In this document: piece after piece, positions 52,755-61,725 of the stretch
Layout of the letters: each line of letters starts with the position of its first letter
Position numbering within the stretch: position 1 is the stretch's first letter
Source: Pseudomonas viridiflava
Lineage (GTDB): Bacteria > Pseudomonadota > Gammaproteobacteria > Pseudomonadales > Pseudomonadaceae
Assembly: GCF_900573885.1 (NCBI RefSeq)
Contig: NZ_UPSE01000499.1
Coordinates: 97,772 to 161,771, forward strand
Reading direction: 5' to 3'
Length of the DNA stretch: 64,000 nt
Notes under the pieces: generated by a model
Seen by the model: the letters and a program-made list of their open reading frames with translations, nothing else
The model's database searches: none
What the model was told of the DNA's origin: nothing
Position numbers and translations under genes: made by a program

Positions 52755-53762
52755 ATGTCCATTCGCCGTTTCGCTTTGGCTGCTTTGACCAGCGCCCTGT
52801 TCGCCGGTACCGCCGTTGCCAAGGATTACGAACTGCTGAACGTTTCGTACGACCCCACCCGCGAGCTGTATCAGGAATACAACGCTGAGTTCATCAAGTT
52901 CTGGCAGCAATCTCACGCCGACGACAAAGTCACCATCCAGCAATCCCACGGTGGTTCGGGCAAACAAGCCCGCGCGGTGATTGATGGTCTGCGTGCCGAC
53001 GTAGTCACCCTGGCGCTGGCCGGCGACATCGACGAAGTGGCGAAACTGGGCAAAAGCCTGCCGGAAAACTGGCAAACCCGTTTGCCGCAAGCGAGCACGC
53101 CTTACACCTCGACCATCGTGTTCCTGGTGCGCAAGGGCAACCCGAAAGGCATCAAGGATTGGGGCGATCTGATCAAGAAAGACGTCTCGGTTATTACCCC
53201 GAACCCGAAAACCTCCGGTGGCGCGCGCTGGAACTTCCTCGCCGCCTGGGCCTATGGCCTGAAAGCCGGCGGCAGCGAAGCCAAGGCTCAAGAATATGTA
53301 GAGCAGCTGTTCAAGCACGTGCCGATTCTGGACACCGGCGCGCGCGGCTCAACCATCACGTTCGTGAACAACGGTCAGGGCGACGTATTGCTGGCCTGGG
53401 AAAACGAAGCCTTCCTGGCCCTTAAAGAAGATGGCGGTGCCGACAAGTTCGACATCGTGGTGCCGTCGCTGTCGATTCTCGCCGAGCCGCCAGTGGCGGT
53501 GGTCGACAAGAACGCCGAGAAAAAAGGCACCAAGGAAATTGCCACGGCCTACCTGAACCACCTGTACAGCCCGGCCGGTCAGGAAATTGCCGCGAAGAAC
53601 TTCTACCGCCCTCGCGATGAAAAGGTAGCGGCCAAGTACGCCGGGCAATTCCCCAAGCTGGACCTGGTGACTATCGACAAGGACTTCGGCGGCTGGAAAA
53701 CTGCGCAACCGAAATTCTTTAACGATGGCGGCGTGTTCGACCAGATCTACCAGGCCCAGTAA
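52755..53762 (+). CDS. sbp: Periplasmic sulfate-binding protein
   Basis: The 335-residue binding protein has a signal peptide (to AGTAVAK) and the sulfate-site segments QSHGGSGKQARAVIDG and NPKTSGGARWNF. It is first of the sbp-cysTWA importer set, with a CAGGAG ribosome site. A complex of nested hairpins lies between its stop and cysT. Confidence 0.95.
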   Translation: MSIRRFALAALTSALFAGTAVAKDYELLNVSYDPTRELYQEYNAEFIKFWQQSHADDKVTIQQSHGGSGKQARAVIDGLRADVVTLALAGDIDEVAKLGKSLPENWQTRLPQASTPYTSTIVFLVRKGNPKGIKDWGDLIKKDVSVITPNPKTSGGARWNFLAAWAYGLKAGGSEAKAQEYVEQLFKHVPILDTGARGSTITFVNNGQGDVLLAWENEAFLALKEDGGADKFDIVVPSLSILAEPPVAVVDKNAEKKGTKEIATAYLNHLYSPAGQEIAAKNFYRPRDEKVAAKYAGQFPKLDLVTIDKDFGGWKTAQPKFFNDGGVFDQIYQAQ

Positions 53763-53785
53763 TCGTTAGCGGCTCTTTAATCCGA

Positions 53786-53903
53786 ACGCTTGCGGGCAAC
53801 ACCTCGAGAAGACGCAAGCGTAGCGAGCGAAGGTAAGACAAGGCGGCCGGGTGGGGGAAAGCGCAGTTGGCTGTAGCCAATGAGCATTTTCACCCACCCG
53901 GCC
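53786..53903. other. Nested hairpins between sbp and cysT
   Basis: Three inverted repeats: ACGCTTGCG (53786-53794) with CGCAAGCGT (53813-53821); GGCCGGGTGGG (53845-53855) with CCCACCCGGCC (53893-53903); and, nested inside the latter, TTGGC-TGTA-GCCAA (53867-53880). No T run follows. It may end or stabilise the sbp portion of the message so that binding protein outnumbers permease. Confidence 0.7.
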
Positions 53904-53946
53904 AACGCCGTATTACCGAGCGCAGTAGCTTCCACAAAGGACATTT

Positions 53947-54765
53947 ATGTCGCGCAAGATATCCCCTGTCATACCCGGCTTCGGGCTGACCCTGGGTTAC
54001 ACGCTGGTGTACCTCAGTCTGATTGTGCTGATTCCCCTGGCGGCCATGTTCGTCCACGCCGCGCAACTGACCTGGGACCAGTTCTGGACCATCATCACTG
54101 CTCCCCGCGTTATCGCCGCGCTCAAACTGAGCTTTGGCACGGCGCTGTACGCCGCGTTGATCAACGGCGTGATCGGCACGCTGCTGGCCTGGGTGCTGGT
54201 GCGTTACACCTTCCCCGGGCGCAAGGTCATCGACGCCATGATCGACCTGCCCTTCGCCCTGCCTACCGCCGTTGCCGGTATCGCACTGACAGCGCTGTAC
54301 ACGCCTACCGGGCTGGTCGGCCAGTTCGCCGCCGACCTGGGTTTCAAAATCGCCTATTCACCGCTGGGCATCACCTTGGCCCTCACCTTCGTGACGCTGC
54401 CCTTCGTGGTGCGCACGGTGCAGCCGGTGCTCGCCGATATTCCGCGCGAAATCGAAGAGGCCGCCGCCTGCCTGGGCGCCAAGCCGTTTCAGGTGTTCCG
54501 CTACATTCTCGCGCCGGCCCTGCTGCCCGCCTGGCTGACCGGCTTTGCGCTGGCCTTTGCCCGTGGCGTGGGCGAGTACGGTTCGGTGATTTTCATTGCC
54601 GGCAACATGCCGATGAAAACCGAGATTCTGCCGCTGCTGATCATGGTCAAGCTCGACCAGTACGACTACCGCGGCGCTACGTCCATTGGCGTGTTGATGC
54701 TGGTGGTGTCTTTCATTTTGCTGCTGCTGATCAACCTGCTGCAGCGCCGCATCGAAAAACCTTAA
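53947..54765 (+). CDS. cysT: Sulfate/thiosulfate ABC permease CysT (CysU)
   Basis: The 272-residue permease has six helices and the EAA loop PREIEEAAACLGAKPFQVF (~residues 160-178). It pairs with CysW. The gene follows sbp after the hairpin gap and precedes cysW by 10 bases. Start MSRKISPVIPGFGL after AAAGGACAT. Confidence 0.95.
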   Translation: MSRKISPVIPGFGLTLGYTLVYLSLIVLIPLAAMFVHAAQLTWDQFWTIITAPRVIAALKLSFGTALYAALINGVIGTLLAWVLVRYTFPGRKVIDAMIDLPFALPTAVAGIALTALYTPTGLVGQFAADLGFKIAYSPLGITLALTFVTLPFVVRTVQPVLADIPREIEEAAACLGAKPFQVFRYILAPALLPAWLTGFALAFARGVGEYGSVIFIAGNMPMKTEILPLLIMVKLDQYDYRGATSIGVLMLVVSFILLLLINLLQRRIEKP

Positions 54766-54775
54766 GGAGCGCGCC

Positions 54776-55648
54776 ATGTCTACACCAACGTTAAGCGCGG
54801 CCGCTTCTGCCAACGCCGCACGCCGGGGCAGCGTCAATGCCCGCCGCGTACTGATCGGCCTGTGCTGGCTGGTTTTTGTGCTGTTTCTGGTACTGCCGCT
54901 GTTCATTGTGGTGTCCCAGGGTTTGAAAAATGGTGTGGGTGCCTTCTTCACCGCCATCTTTGAACCCGATGCATTGTCGGCGTTGAAGCTCACGCTGTTT
55001 GCGGTGCTGATTTCGGTACCGCTCAACGTCATTTTCGGCGTCAGCGCCGCCTGGTGCGTGAGCAAGTATTCGTTCAAGGGCAAAAGCATTCTGGTAACCC
55101 TGATCGACCTGCCGTTCTCGGTGTCGCCGGTGATTGCCGGTCTGGTCTACGTGCTGATGTTTGGCGCCCAGGGTTTGCTCGGGCCATGGCTGCAGGAGCA
55201 CGACATTCAGATCGTGTTCGCCTTGCCGGGCATTGTGCTGGCGACCATCTTCGTGACCGTGCCGTTCGTGGCCCGCGAGCTGATTCCGCTGATGCAGGAG
55301 CAAGGCACACAGGAAGAAGAAGCCGCGCGCCTGCTCGGCGCCAACGGCTGGCAGATGTTCTGGCACGTAACCGTACCGAACATCAAATGGGGCCTGATTT
55401 ATGGCGTGGTGCTGTGTACGGCGCGGGCCATGGGTGAGTTTGGCGCGGTGTCGGTGGTGTCCGGGCATATCCGCGGCGTGACCAACACCCTGCCGCTGCA
55501 CGTTGAAATTCTCTACAACGAATACAACCACGTCGCTGCCTTTGCTGTGGCCAGCTTGTTGCTGATCCTGGCGCTGTTCATCCTTCTGCTCAAGCAGTGG
55601 AGCGAGTCCCGTATCAACCGCCTTAAAGCCAAAGCGGACGAGGAATAA
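54776..55648 (+). CDS. cysW: Sulfate/thiosulfate ABC permease CysW
   Basis: The 290-residue permease has an EAA loop QGTQEEEAARLLGANGWQMF (~residues 178-197). A charged N-terminal tail of ~20 residues precedes the first helix. AAGGAG lies 6 bases before the ATG, 10 bases after the cysT stop. Confidence 0.95.
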   Translation: MSTPTLSAAASANAARRGSVNARRVLIGLCWLVFVLFLVLPLFIVVSQGLKNGVGAFFTAIFEPDALSALKLTLFAVLISVPLNVIFGVSAAWCVSKYSFKGKSILVTLIDLPFSVSPVIAGLVYVLMFGAQGLLGPWLQEHDIQIVFALPGIVLATIFVTVPFVARELIPLMQEQGTQEEEAARLLGANGWQMFWHVTVPNIKWGLIYGVVLCTARAMGEFGAVSVVSGHIRGVTNTLPLHVEILYNEYNHVAAFAVASLLLILALFILLLKQWSESRINRLKAKADEE

Positions 55649-55651
55649 GTC

Positions 55652-56635
55652 ATGAGTATCGAAGTCCGTAACGTCAGCAAGAACTTCAACGCCTTCAAGG
55701 CGCTCGACGCGATCAATCTGGACATCCAGAGCGGCGAGCTGGTGGCCCTGCTCGGCCCGTCCGGCTGTGGCAAAACCACCCTGCTGCGCATTATTGCCGG
55801 CCTGGAAACCCCGGATTACGGCAGCATCGTGTTCCACGGGGAAGACGTGTCCGGCCACGACGTGCGTGATCGCAACGTCGGTTTCGTGTTCCAGCATTAC
55901 GCGTTGTTCCGCCACATGACCGTGTTCGACAACGTGGCCTTCGGCCTGCGCATGAAGCCCAAAGGCGAGCGCCCGACCGAAACCCGCATCGCCGAAAAAG
56001 TGCATGAACTGCTGAACATGGTGCAGCTCGACTGGCTGGCCGACCGCTACCCCGAGCAACTCTCCGGCGGCCAGCGCCAGCGTATCGCCCTGGCCCGCGC
56101 CCTGGCGGTGGAGCCGAAAGTGCTGCTGCTCGACGAACCCTTCGGCGCCCTCGACGCCAAGGTGCGGAAAGAACTGCGCCGCTGGCTGGCGCGCCTGCAC
56201 GAAGACATCAACCTGACCTCGGTATTCGTGACCCACGACCAGGAAGAAGCCATGGAAGTGGCCGACCGCATTGTGGTGATGAACAAAGGCGTGATCGAGC
56301 AGATCGGCTCACCGGGCGAGGTGTATGAAAACCCGGCCAGCGACTTCGTCTATCACTTCCTCGGCGACTCCAACCGCCTGCGCGTAGACGGCGACAACCA
56401 CGTACTGTTCCGCCCGCACGAAATCTCGCTGTCGCGCCAGGAAGTGGAAGACCACCACGCCGCCGAAGTGCGTGACATCCGCCCACTGGGCGCGACCACA
56501 CGGGTAACGTTGAAAGTGTCCGGGCAGGACGAACTGATCGAAGCCGAAGTGGTGAAAGACCATGACAGCCTGACTGGCTTGGCCAAGGGCGAGACGTTGT
56601 TCTTCAAGCCGAAGGTGTGGCAGAAGCAGCTTTGA
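55652..56635 (+). CDS. cysA: Sulfate/thiosulfate ABC transporter ATPase
   Basis: The 327-residue ATPase has Walker A GPSGCGKTT (~residues 35-43), signature LSGGQRQRIALARAL, Walker B LLLDEPFGALDA and a switch THDQEEAM, with a C-terminal TOBE-like domain (~265-327). It powers sulfate uptake by CysTW, ATG 4 bases after the cysW stop. Confidence 0.96.
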   Translation: MSIEVRNVSKNFNAFKALDAINLDIQSGELVALLGPSGCGKTTLLRIIAGLETPDYGSIVFHGEDVSGHDVRDRNVGFVFQHYALFRHMTVFDNVAFGLRMKPKGERPTETRIAEKVHELLNMVQLDWLADRYPEQLSGGQRQRIALARALAVEPKVLLLDEPFGALDAKVRKELRRWLARLHEDINLTSVFVTHDQEEAMEVADRIVVMNKGVIEQIGSPGEVYENPASDFVYHFLGDSNRLRVDGDNHVLFRPHEISLSRQEVEDHHAAEVRDIRPLGATTRVTLKVSGQDELIEAEVVKDHDSLTGLAKGETLFFKPKVWQKQL

Positions 56636-56648
56636 TCGCCGAGTAAGA

Positions 56649-56757
56649 GCCCCTCTCCCCCAGCCCCTCTCCCGCAAGCGGGCGAGGGGAGCACATCTGC
56701 GGGGCTAAACCAATCGGTCCCCTCTCCCGCCTGCGGGAGAGGGTTAGGGAGAGGGCA
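56649..56757. repeat. REP-type palindrome pair
   Basis: Facing CCCCTCTCCC / GGGAGAGGG elements with CCCGC..GCGGG cores, in the convergent gap between cysA and the DUF2955 gene. Confidence 0.85.
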
Positions 56758-56781
56758 AGCGGCAAACGCGAACCCTGCGTC

Positions 56782-57810
56782 CTACCGCTCATGGCTCATA
56801 TGCCGAACCGCCGCAAACCGGTTGAAAAACCGGTGCAGCGCGAACACGGCAAGCAGCGTGACGAACACCGCCATACACACCGAACTCAGGCGATACGCCA
56901 GGCTGAACATCATGTCCTGATGGGGCGTGAGGTATTGGCCGAACACAATCGCAATGGTGGTCAGCGCACCAAACCCTACCCCTTGCGCCCCTTCGCGCAC
57001 GTGAATGCGCGCGCAGAAGAACGTGGCGATCCAGTACAGCAACGTCACCAGCGGCAGCACGTTGTAGTGGTCGTACAGCACCAGCTGCAAGGTCATGCCG
57101 ACCGCACACCCAAGTAACGTGCCCAACGCGCGAATGCGGCCGGCGAAGCGGATGCCGTGCCAGTGCATGGGGAACAGCACCAGAATCGAGGCGATTTGCG
57201 CTGACAGCGAGTCGCGCAAATCCGCGCTCTGAAACAGCATGAACGACAGCGTGGCGATGCTGGCGCCGAGCAGCGCTTCGTGGCGCTGGCTGGGCAGGTC
57301 TTTGCTCACCGGCGGCCTGGCCGGGCGCGGTTCCACGTCGGGGAACAGAAAGAACATCAGCCAGGCGATGAGCACCGTTTGCACCGCCGCCACCAGATTG
57401 CTGGCCAGCAGGTCGTACAGGTGCGTGTCCGGGTAGCTGGCGAAGTGCAGCAGCATCGATAAAAACACGCAGCCCAAGGCGCCGAACATAAACAACGGAC
57501 CCTGTGCCATCAGCCGGAAACGCCAGAAGAACGAGGCGAATACCAGCGGCACAATCAGCAGCGGGCGGTCGCCGAACAGGCCGTAAATCAGCAGCACTTC
57601 CAGACACGCCACCACCGCCTGCGCGAGAAACTGGCGAATCACATGGGCGTTGATCACCGGTGTCAGCCCCAGCAGCAGCATGGGGTACACGGCGAAAAAT
57701 GAGCCGTTGTCCCAGTCCATCAACTTGCTGATCAGCAACCCCAGCGTGCCGCCGCTGGCCAGGCGCAGGCATTGGCGCAGGCCGTTGTCGGTAAGTGCGG
57801 GCAGGTTCAT
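56782..57810 (-). CDS. DUF2955 (FUSC-like) inner-membrane protein
   Basis: The 342-residue protein has ~10 hydrophobic segments (e.g. GTLGLLISKL..., AVVACLEVLLIYGLF, VVCFLSMLLH-like) and the DUF2955 two-half symmetry, with a hydrophilic linker (~155-175) rich in Pro/Arg. FUSC/AaeB-like proteins work with HlyD-type adaptors as efflux units for aromatic acids. It is 7 bases downstream of the HlyD gene and likely co-translated. Confidence 0.87.
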   Translation of the reverse strand: MNLPALTDNGLRQCLRLASGGTLGLLISKLMDWDNGSFFAVYPMLLLGLTPVINAHVIRQFLAQAVVACLEVLLIYGLFGDRPLLIVPLVFASFFWRFRLMAQGPLFMFGALGCVFLSMLLHFASYPDTHLYDLLASNLVAAVQTVLIAWLMFFLFPDVEPRPARPPVSKDLPSQRHEALLGASIATLSFMLFQSADLRDSLSAQIASILVLFPMHWHGIRFAGRIRALGTLLGCAVGMTLQLVLYDHYNVLPLVTLLYWIATFFCARIHVREGAQGVGFGALTTIAIVFGQYLTPHQDMMFSLAYRLSSVCMAVFVTLLAVFALHRFFNRFAAVRHMSHER

Positions 57811-57817
57811 CGCAGGC

Positions 57818-58879
57818 TCAGTAGATGTAGTGCAGCAGGCTGATCAGGCGAATTTGCGCCCGGCCGAAGAACGCCGCCAGCGGTGCGTCGTGCGGGTACA
57901 GCTGCACCGTGGCCTTGGCGCCGCTGGGCAAGGCTTGCGGCAGCGGTTGCGCCAGGGCTACGTGCAGACGTTGGCGCTGCGCATCGCGTACCCAGCGGTC
58001 GGAGATGGCCGGCGCGGCGAGGTCGCCATTGGCCTCCAGTTGGCCTTCTTTCACCCCGGCATCGACGGCACTCACGGTGCCGGCAAACACCTGGCCGGGC
58101 AGTCCGTCGAACACGACTGACGCCGCGTCTTGCAGGTGCACATAGCGCAGGGATTTTTCCCGGAAGTCGGCGCTGATATCCGCCTGATCCGCCACCAGCG
58201 CTGCCACCGCACTGCCGGCCGCCACATAGGCGCCCGGTGACAACTGCAGGTTGCTCAACGTGCCGCTACGCTCGGCGCGCACTTCGCTGTAGGCCAGCTG
58301 CAATTTCGCCTGCTCCAATGCGTTGCGGGCCAGGCGCAGCGCCAGGTTCTCGCTGCCGGCTTCGCCCCGCTCCACCGTCAGCTCGCGAATACGCGCAGCG
58401 GCTGCGCTGACCTTGGCCTGGGCCGCTGCGGTTTGCGAGGTGGTTTGTTCGTAAAGCTGGCGCGACACATGCTGGGTGGCCAGCAACTTGCCAAGCCTCA
58501 CGCCTTCGCGCTGCAACTCGCTGGCAGTGGCCTGCGCGGCCTGATGGTCGGCACGGGCAGCCGCCAGCGCCGCATCCAGTTGCGCGTTGTTCTGTTCGGC
58601 CTGCTCCTGCGCCAGCTCGGCTGCGTGCACCGCCAGGCGGAACGGCTCCGGGTCCAGGCGAAACAGCAGTTGTCCGGCCTGAACATGGGCGTTGTTGCCC
58701 ACGGCAATTTCCAGCACTTGCCCGCTCACCCGCGGCGCAAGGCGCAGCACCGGACGCGTAAGTTGCGCCTGCGGGGTGATCGGCATCCATAAATCGGCGG
58801 CCAGAAAGTAACCAAACAACAACACGAAGGCCGCAATCGCGACCCGCACACGGCGAGCGAAGCGCTGCTCAGCGGTCAT
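57818..58879 (-). CDS. HlyD-family membrane-fusion protein
   Basis: The 353-residue periplasmic adaptor (EmrA/AaeA type) has one membrane anchor (residues ~13-30), a lipoyl half (VSGQVLEIAVGNNAHVQAGQ), a long coiled-coil and a second lipoyl half (GTLSNLQLSPGAYVAAGS). It likely links the DUF2955 protein to an outer-membrane channel encoded elsewhere. Start MTAEQRFARRVRVA after AGGGG. Divergent LysR gene may regulate it. Confidence 0.9.
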   Translation of the reverse strand: MTAEQRFARRVRVAIAAFVLLFGYFLAADLWMPITPQAQLTRPVLRLAPRVSGQVLEIAVGNNAHVQAGQLLFRLDPEPFRLAVHAAELAQEQAEQNNAQLDAALAAARADHQAAQATASELQREGVRLGKLLATQHVSRQLYEQTTSQTAAAQAKVSAAAARIRELTVERGEAGSENLALRLARNALEQAKLQLAYSEVRAERSGTLSNLQLSPGAYVAAGSAVAALVADQADISADFREKSLRYVHLQDAASVVFDGLPGQVFAGTVSAVDAGVKEGQLEANGDLAAPAISDRWVRDAQRQRLHVALAQPLPQALPSGAKATVQLYPHDAPLAAFFGRAQIRLISLLHYIY

Positions 58880-59057
58880 GCGCACCCCTGAAAAAAATGG
58901 AGAAGACGGAAAGGACGCCATCGGCGAAGCCGAAGCGGTGACAGCTCACGCGTCCAAGTATATTTGGACGCCCAGAGCAGATAATCAGCGTGTCTGGTAG
59001 AGCAGCCTTACACGCTGCGCAATAATTGCCGCACCACCGCTTACCGGAGAACCGCCG

Positions 59058-60008
59058 ATGGACACCCTACAAAGCATGCGAGTATTCGCCCGTGTCATCG
59101 ACACCGGCAGCTTTACCGCCGCCGCGCAGGCGCTGGGGCTTTCCACGGCGCAGGTGTCGCGGCTGGTGTCGGAGCTGGAGCAGCAACTGCAGGCGCGGTT
59201 GCTGCACCGCACCACACGGCGTCTGGCCCTCACCGAAACCGGCGAGCGCTACCTGCAACGCTGCCGGCAGATTCTCAGCGAGGTCGACGAAGCCGCCGCC
59301 GAAGCGCGCGGCGCGCACCTGATTCCCAGCGGCCGCCTGCGGGTGCACACCATGACCGGCCTGGGCTTGCAGCACCTCACCCATTTGGTGGCGGTGTATG
59401 CCGAGCGCTACCCGCAGGTGGTGGTCGATTTAACCCTGTCGCAACGCACCCCGGACCCCATCGAAGACGGCCACGACGTGGTCATCACGTTCGCCCGCGA
59501 ATTGCCCGATTCGCAGCTGGTGGCGCAGAACCTCGGTGCCATGTACAGCGTGCTCTGCGCCGCGCCTGCGTACCTCGCCAAACATGGCACGCCGCGCAGC
59601 CCGGCCGAACTGCGCGACCACCGCTACCTGCGCTTGCTCGACCCGCTGTACGTGGATAACTGGGTGCTCGACGACGGTGAAGGCGGTGCCAATGGCAGTT
59701 ACGAAGTGCTGCCCACCGAGGCCTTCCAGGTGAACATCGCCGAGTCGCTGGCCAAGGCGGCGCAGGCCGGCATGGGCTTCTGCCTGCTGCCCTCATTCGT
59801 GGCCTGCCCGTCGCTGCTCGACGGCAGTCTGGTGCGCCTGCTGCCGCAATACCGCCTGCGGGAACGCAATATCTACGCGCTGTATCCGTCACGGCGTTTT
59901 CTCGATGCGAAGATCAAAACCTGGGTGGAGTTTTTGAAAGAAGAATTGCCGCCACTGTTCGCCCAGGACGAGGCGATTCTCGACGACCCGGCCCACTGGG
60001 CGCCCTGA
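59058..60008 (+). CDS. LysR-family transcriptional regulator
   Basis: The 316-residue regulator has an N-terminal HTH (LQSMRVFARVIDTGSFTAAAQ...TAQVSRLVSELE, ~residues 4-45) and an effector domain. It is divergent from the HlyD/DUF2955 pair (178-base spacer), so it is the likely local regulator. CGGAG precedes the ATG. Confidence 0.92.
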   Translation: MDTLQSMRVFARVIDTGSFTAAAQALGLSTAQVSRLVSELEQQLQARLLHRTTRRLALTETGERYLQRCRQILSEVDEAAAEARGAHLIPSGRLRVHTMTGLGLQHLTHLVAVYAERYPQVVVDLTLSQRTPDPIEDGHDVVITFARELPDSQLVAQNLGAMYSVLCAAPAYLAKHGTPRSPAELRDHRYLRLLDPLYVDNWVLDDGEGGANGSYEVLPTEAFQVNIAESLAKAAQAGMGFCLLPSFVACPSLLDGSLVRLLPQYRLRERNIYALYPSRRFLDAKIKTWVEFLKEELPPLFAQDEAILDDPAHWAP

Positions 60009-60120
60009 CTACTGTTACGTTTCAGGTAACAACCCTTCACCAGATCCACGATTTTTCCGGAACGGGCGCCTCGTTAGACTGGCCACGTTTTCTCCGATGA
60101 GCCCGCTTGAGGATCACGTT

Positions 60121-60309
60121 ATGTCCCGTACTTTGATTTTTACTGCCGTTTTTGCCACCAGCTCGCTGTTTTTCTCCACCGTTAGCGTTGCCGAAGAGTC
60201 GCCGGCGTTTGTTGCGCGAAACGAGGCCATTCAGCAGAAGGCGCAAAGCGCCAACGCTGAAGCCGTTGCGGCGCAGAAAGCCGCCGACAAGACCGCGCAA
60301 GACAGCTGA
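60121..60309 (+). CDS. Small exported protein
   Basis: A 62-residue product with a signal peptide (to about TVSVAEE) and a mature part of ~35 residues rich in Ala, Gln and Lys. A GAGGATCACGTT ribosome region precedes the ATG at 60121. No domain recognised. A terminator follows. Confidence 0.7.
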   Translation: MSRTLIFTAVFATSSLFFSTVSVAEESPAFVARNEAIQQKAQSANAEAVAAQKAADKTAQDS

Positions 60310-60389
60310 CCTGCGGCGCCGTTCGCGGCGCTTGCACCTGTTCTCCTGACATTGATGGCGGTAGCTCCTCAGTCAATGTCTCTTCCCCG

Positions 60390-60421
60390 CCGCTCTGCCC
60401 TTGGCTGAGCGGTTTTTTTTC
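60390..60421 (+). terminator. Terminator after the small exported protein gene
   Basis: A CCGCTC / GAGCGG stem followed by eight T residues. A second hairpin, CATTGA / TCAATG (about 60349-60379), lies just before it. Confidence 0.85.
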
Positions 60422-60555
60422 GCCTGGCGGAAATCGGCTACGCGTAAGCCAGCCGTCTTTAAGCGCGCGTTGAAAGTGCTTGTCCAGGCCGACGGTGTTT
60501 CCCGTCCGCAGCCATTGCCACGATGTTGCCCCCACCCCGAACCCGGAGCGACACC

Positions 60556-61488
60556 ATGATTCGTAACCCTCTCAACGCCGCGCTGCTGTCAGCCGGTCTG
60601 CTGTTATCCACCACGGCCATGGCAGCGCCCACCACCTGGCCGAACGGCGAACAGCTGGTGATTTCGGTGTCCATGCAAGTGGAAGCGGGCGGTGAACCGG
60701 ACGGTGCCGAAAGCCCGTTTTCGGGCAGCCCGATTGCCAAGGGTTTCCCGGACCTGCCGGCCACATCCTGGTTCGCCTATGGCTACAAGGAAGGCGTGCG
60801 CCGCATGCTGGATTTATGGGACGAAAACCAGATCAAGGTCACCTCGCATATCGTCGGCGAGGCGGCGCAAAAGAACCCGGAAATGGTCAAGGCCATCGCC
60901 GACCGCGGCCATGAAATTGCTGCCCATGGCATGCGCTGGGCCAGCTCGTACAACCTGCCTTACGAGGAAGAAAAACAGTTCATTGGCGATGGCGTCACCG
61001 CCGTGGAAAAGATTACCGGCAAGCGCGCCGTAGGGTTCAACGCCAACTGGATGCGCCGCAGTCCCAACACCCTCAAAGTGCTGCAAGACCTCAACTTCAC
61101 CTACCACATCGACGACCTCAGCCGTGACGAACCCTTCGTCACGCTGGTGCGCGGCAAGAAATTTGCCGTGGTGCCTTACACCGTGCGCAACAACGACATT
61201 GTGCTGATTGAGGGCCGGCACTTTTCTGCCGACCAGTTCTACAAGCAGCTCAAGCTGGAGTTCGACCGCCTGTATGCCGAAGGTGCTTCGCAGCGGCGCA
61301 TGATGTCGGTCGCGCTGCATGACCGTATTGGCGGCACACCGGCAATGGTGAATGCCGTAGACCGCTTCATTCGCTACGCCAAAACACACCCACGGGTGGC
61401 ATTCATGCGCAAAGACCAGATCGCAGACATCGTGCTCAACGAAAAAGACCCGCTGATGGATAACGGCGAAGCTAACTGGAATGAATAA
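60556..61488 (+). CDS. PuuE-like polysaccharide-deacetylase-family protein, exported
   Basis: The 310-residue product has a signal peptide (to TAMAAP, ~residue 22). Motifs resemble the PuuE (allantoinase-like) branch of carbohydrate esterase 4: ISVSMQVEAGGE where PuuE has a NYEEG-type segment, and GHEIAAHGMRW (~residues 120-130) as metal-binding His region. The canonical TFDDG aspartate pair is not visible. A periplasmic deacetylase or amidohydrolase role is inferred. Confidence 0.82.
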   Translation: MIRNPLNAALLSAGLLLSTTAMAAPTTWPNGEQLVISVSMQVEAGGEPDGAESPFSGSPIAKGFPDLPATSWFAYGYKEGVRRMLDLWDENQIKVTSHIVGEAAQKNPEMVKAIADRGHEIAAHGMRWASSYNLPYEEEKQFIGDGVTAVEKITGKRAVGFNANWMRRSPNTLKVLQDLNFTYHIDDLSRDEPFVTLVRGKKFAVVPYTVRNNDIVLIEGRHFSADQFYKQLKLEFDRLYAEGASQRRMMSVALHDRIGGTPAMVNAVDRFIRYAKTHPRVAFMRKDQIADIVLNEKDPLMDNGEANWNE

Positions 61489-61538
61489 CCTGCGCCGCCC
61501 CGCTTTGCGCAAGCGCACCCTTTAACGGCAAGCCCTCT

Positions 61539-61576
61539 GCGCTTAAGGCTGCCGCTAGGCGGTAGCACTTAAGCGC
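61539..61576. repeat. Palindromic intergenic element
   Basis: Outer arms GCGCTTAAG (61539-61547) and CTTAAGCGC (61568-61576) enclose an inner near-perfect GCTGCCGC-TAG-GCGGTAGC stem. It lies in a 237-base gap with no other features I can support. Confidence 0.75.
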
Positions 61577-61725
61577 GACGCCCCTCCCACAATTCATCCA
61601 CTCGCTTATTAATACCGGCGCAAATCACTCTTTGGGGCTAATTTCCTTAGCGTGGCGGTGCAGTACGCTACGCGCGGGGAAATTACGTCCGCACTGCTCA
61701 AAAAAATAATAAGGAGCACCTCGGT

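Noticed and set aside
53880..54794. An open frame in another frame over cysT starting MSIFTHPANAV
   Set aside because: Overlaps cysT wholly; the cysT frame has the permease signature and a good ribosome site.
54791..56236. A 481-residue open frame antisense to cysW and cysA
   Set aside because: Same reason; crosses the cysW-cysA junction.
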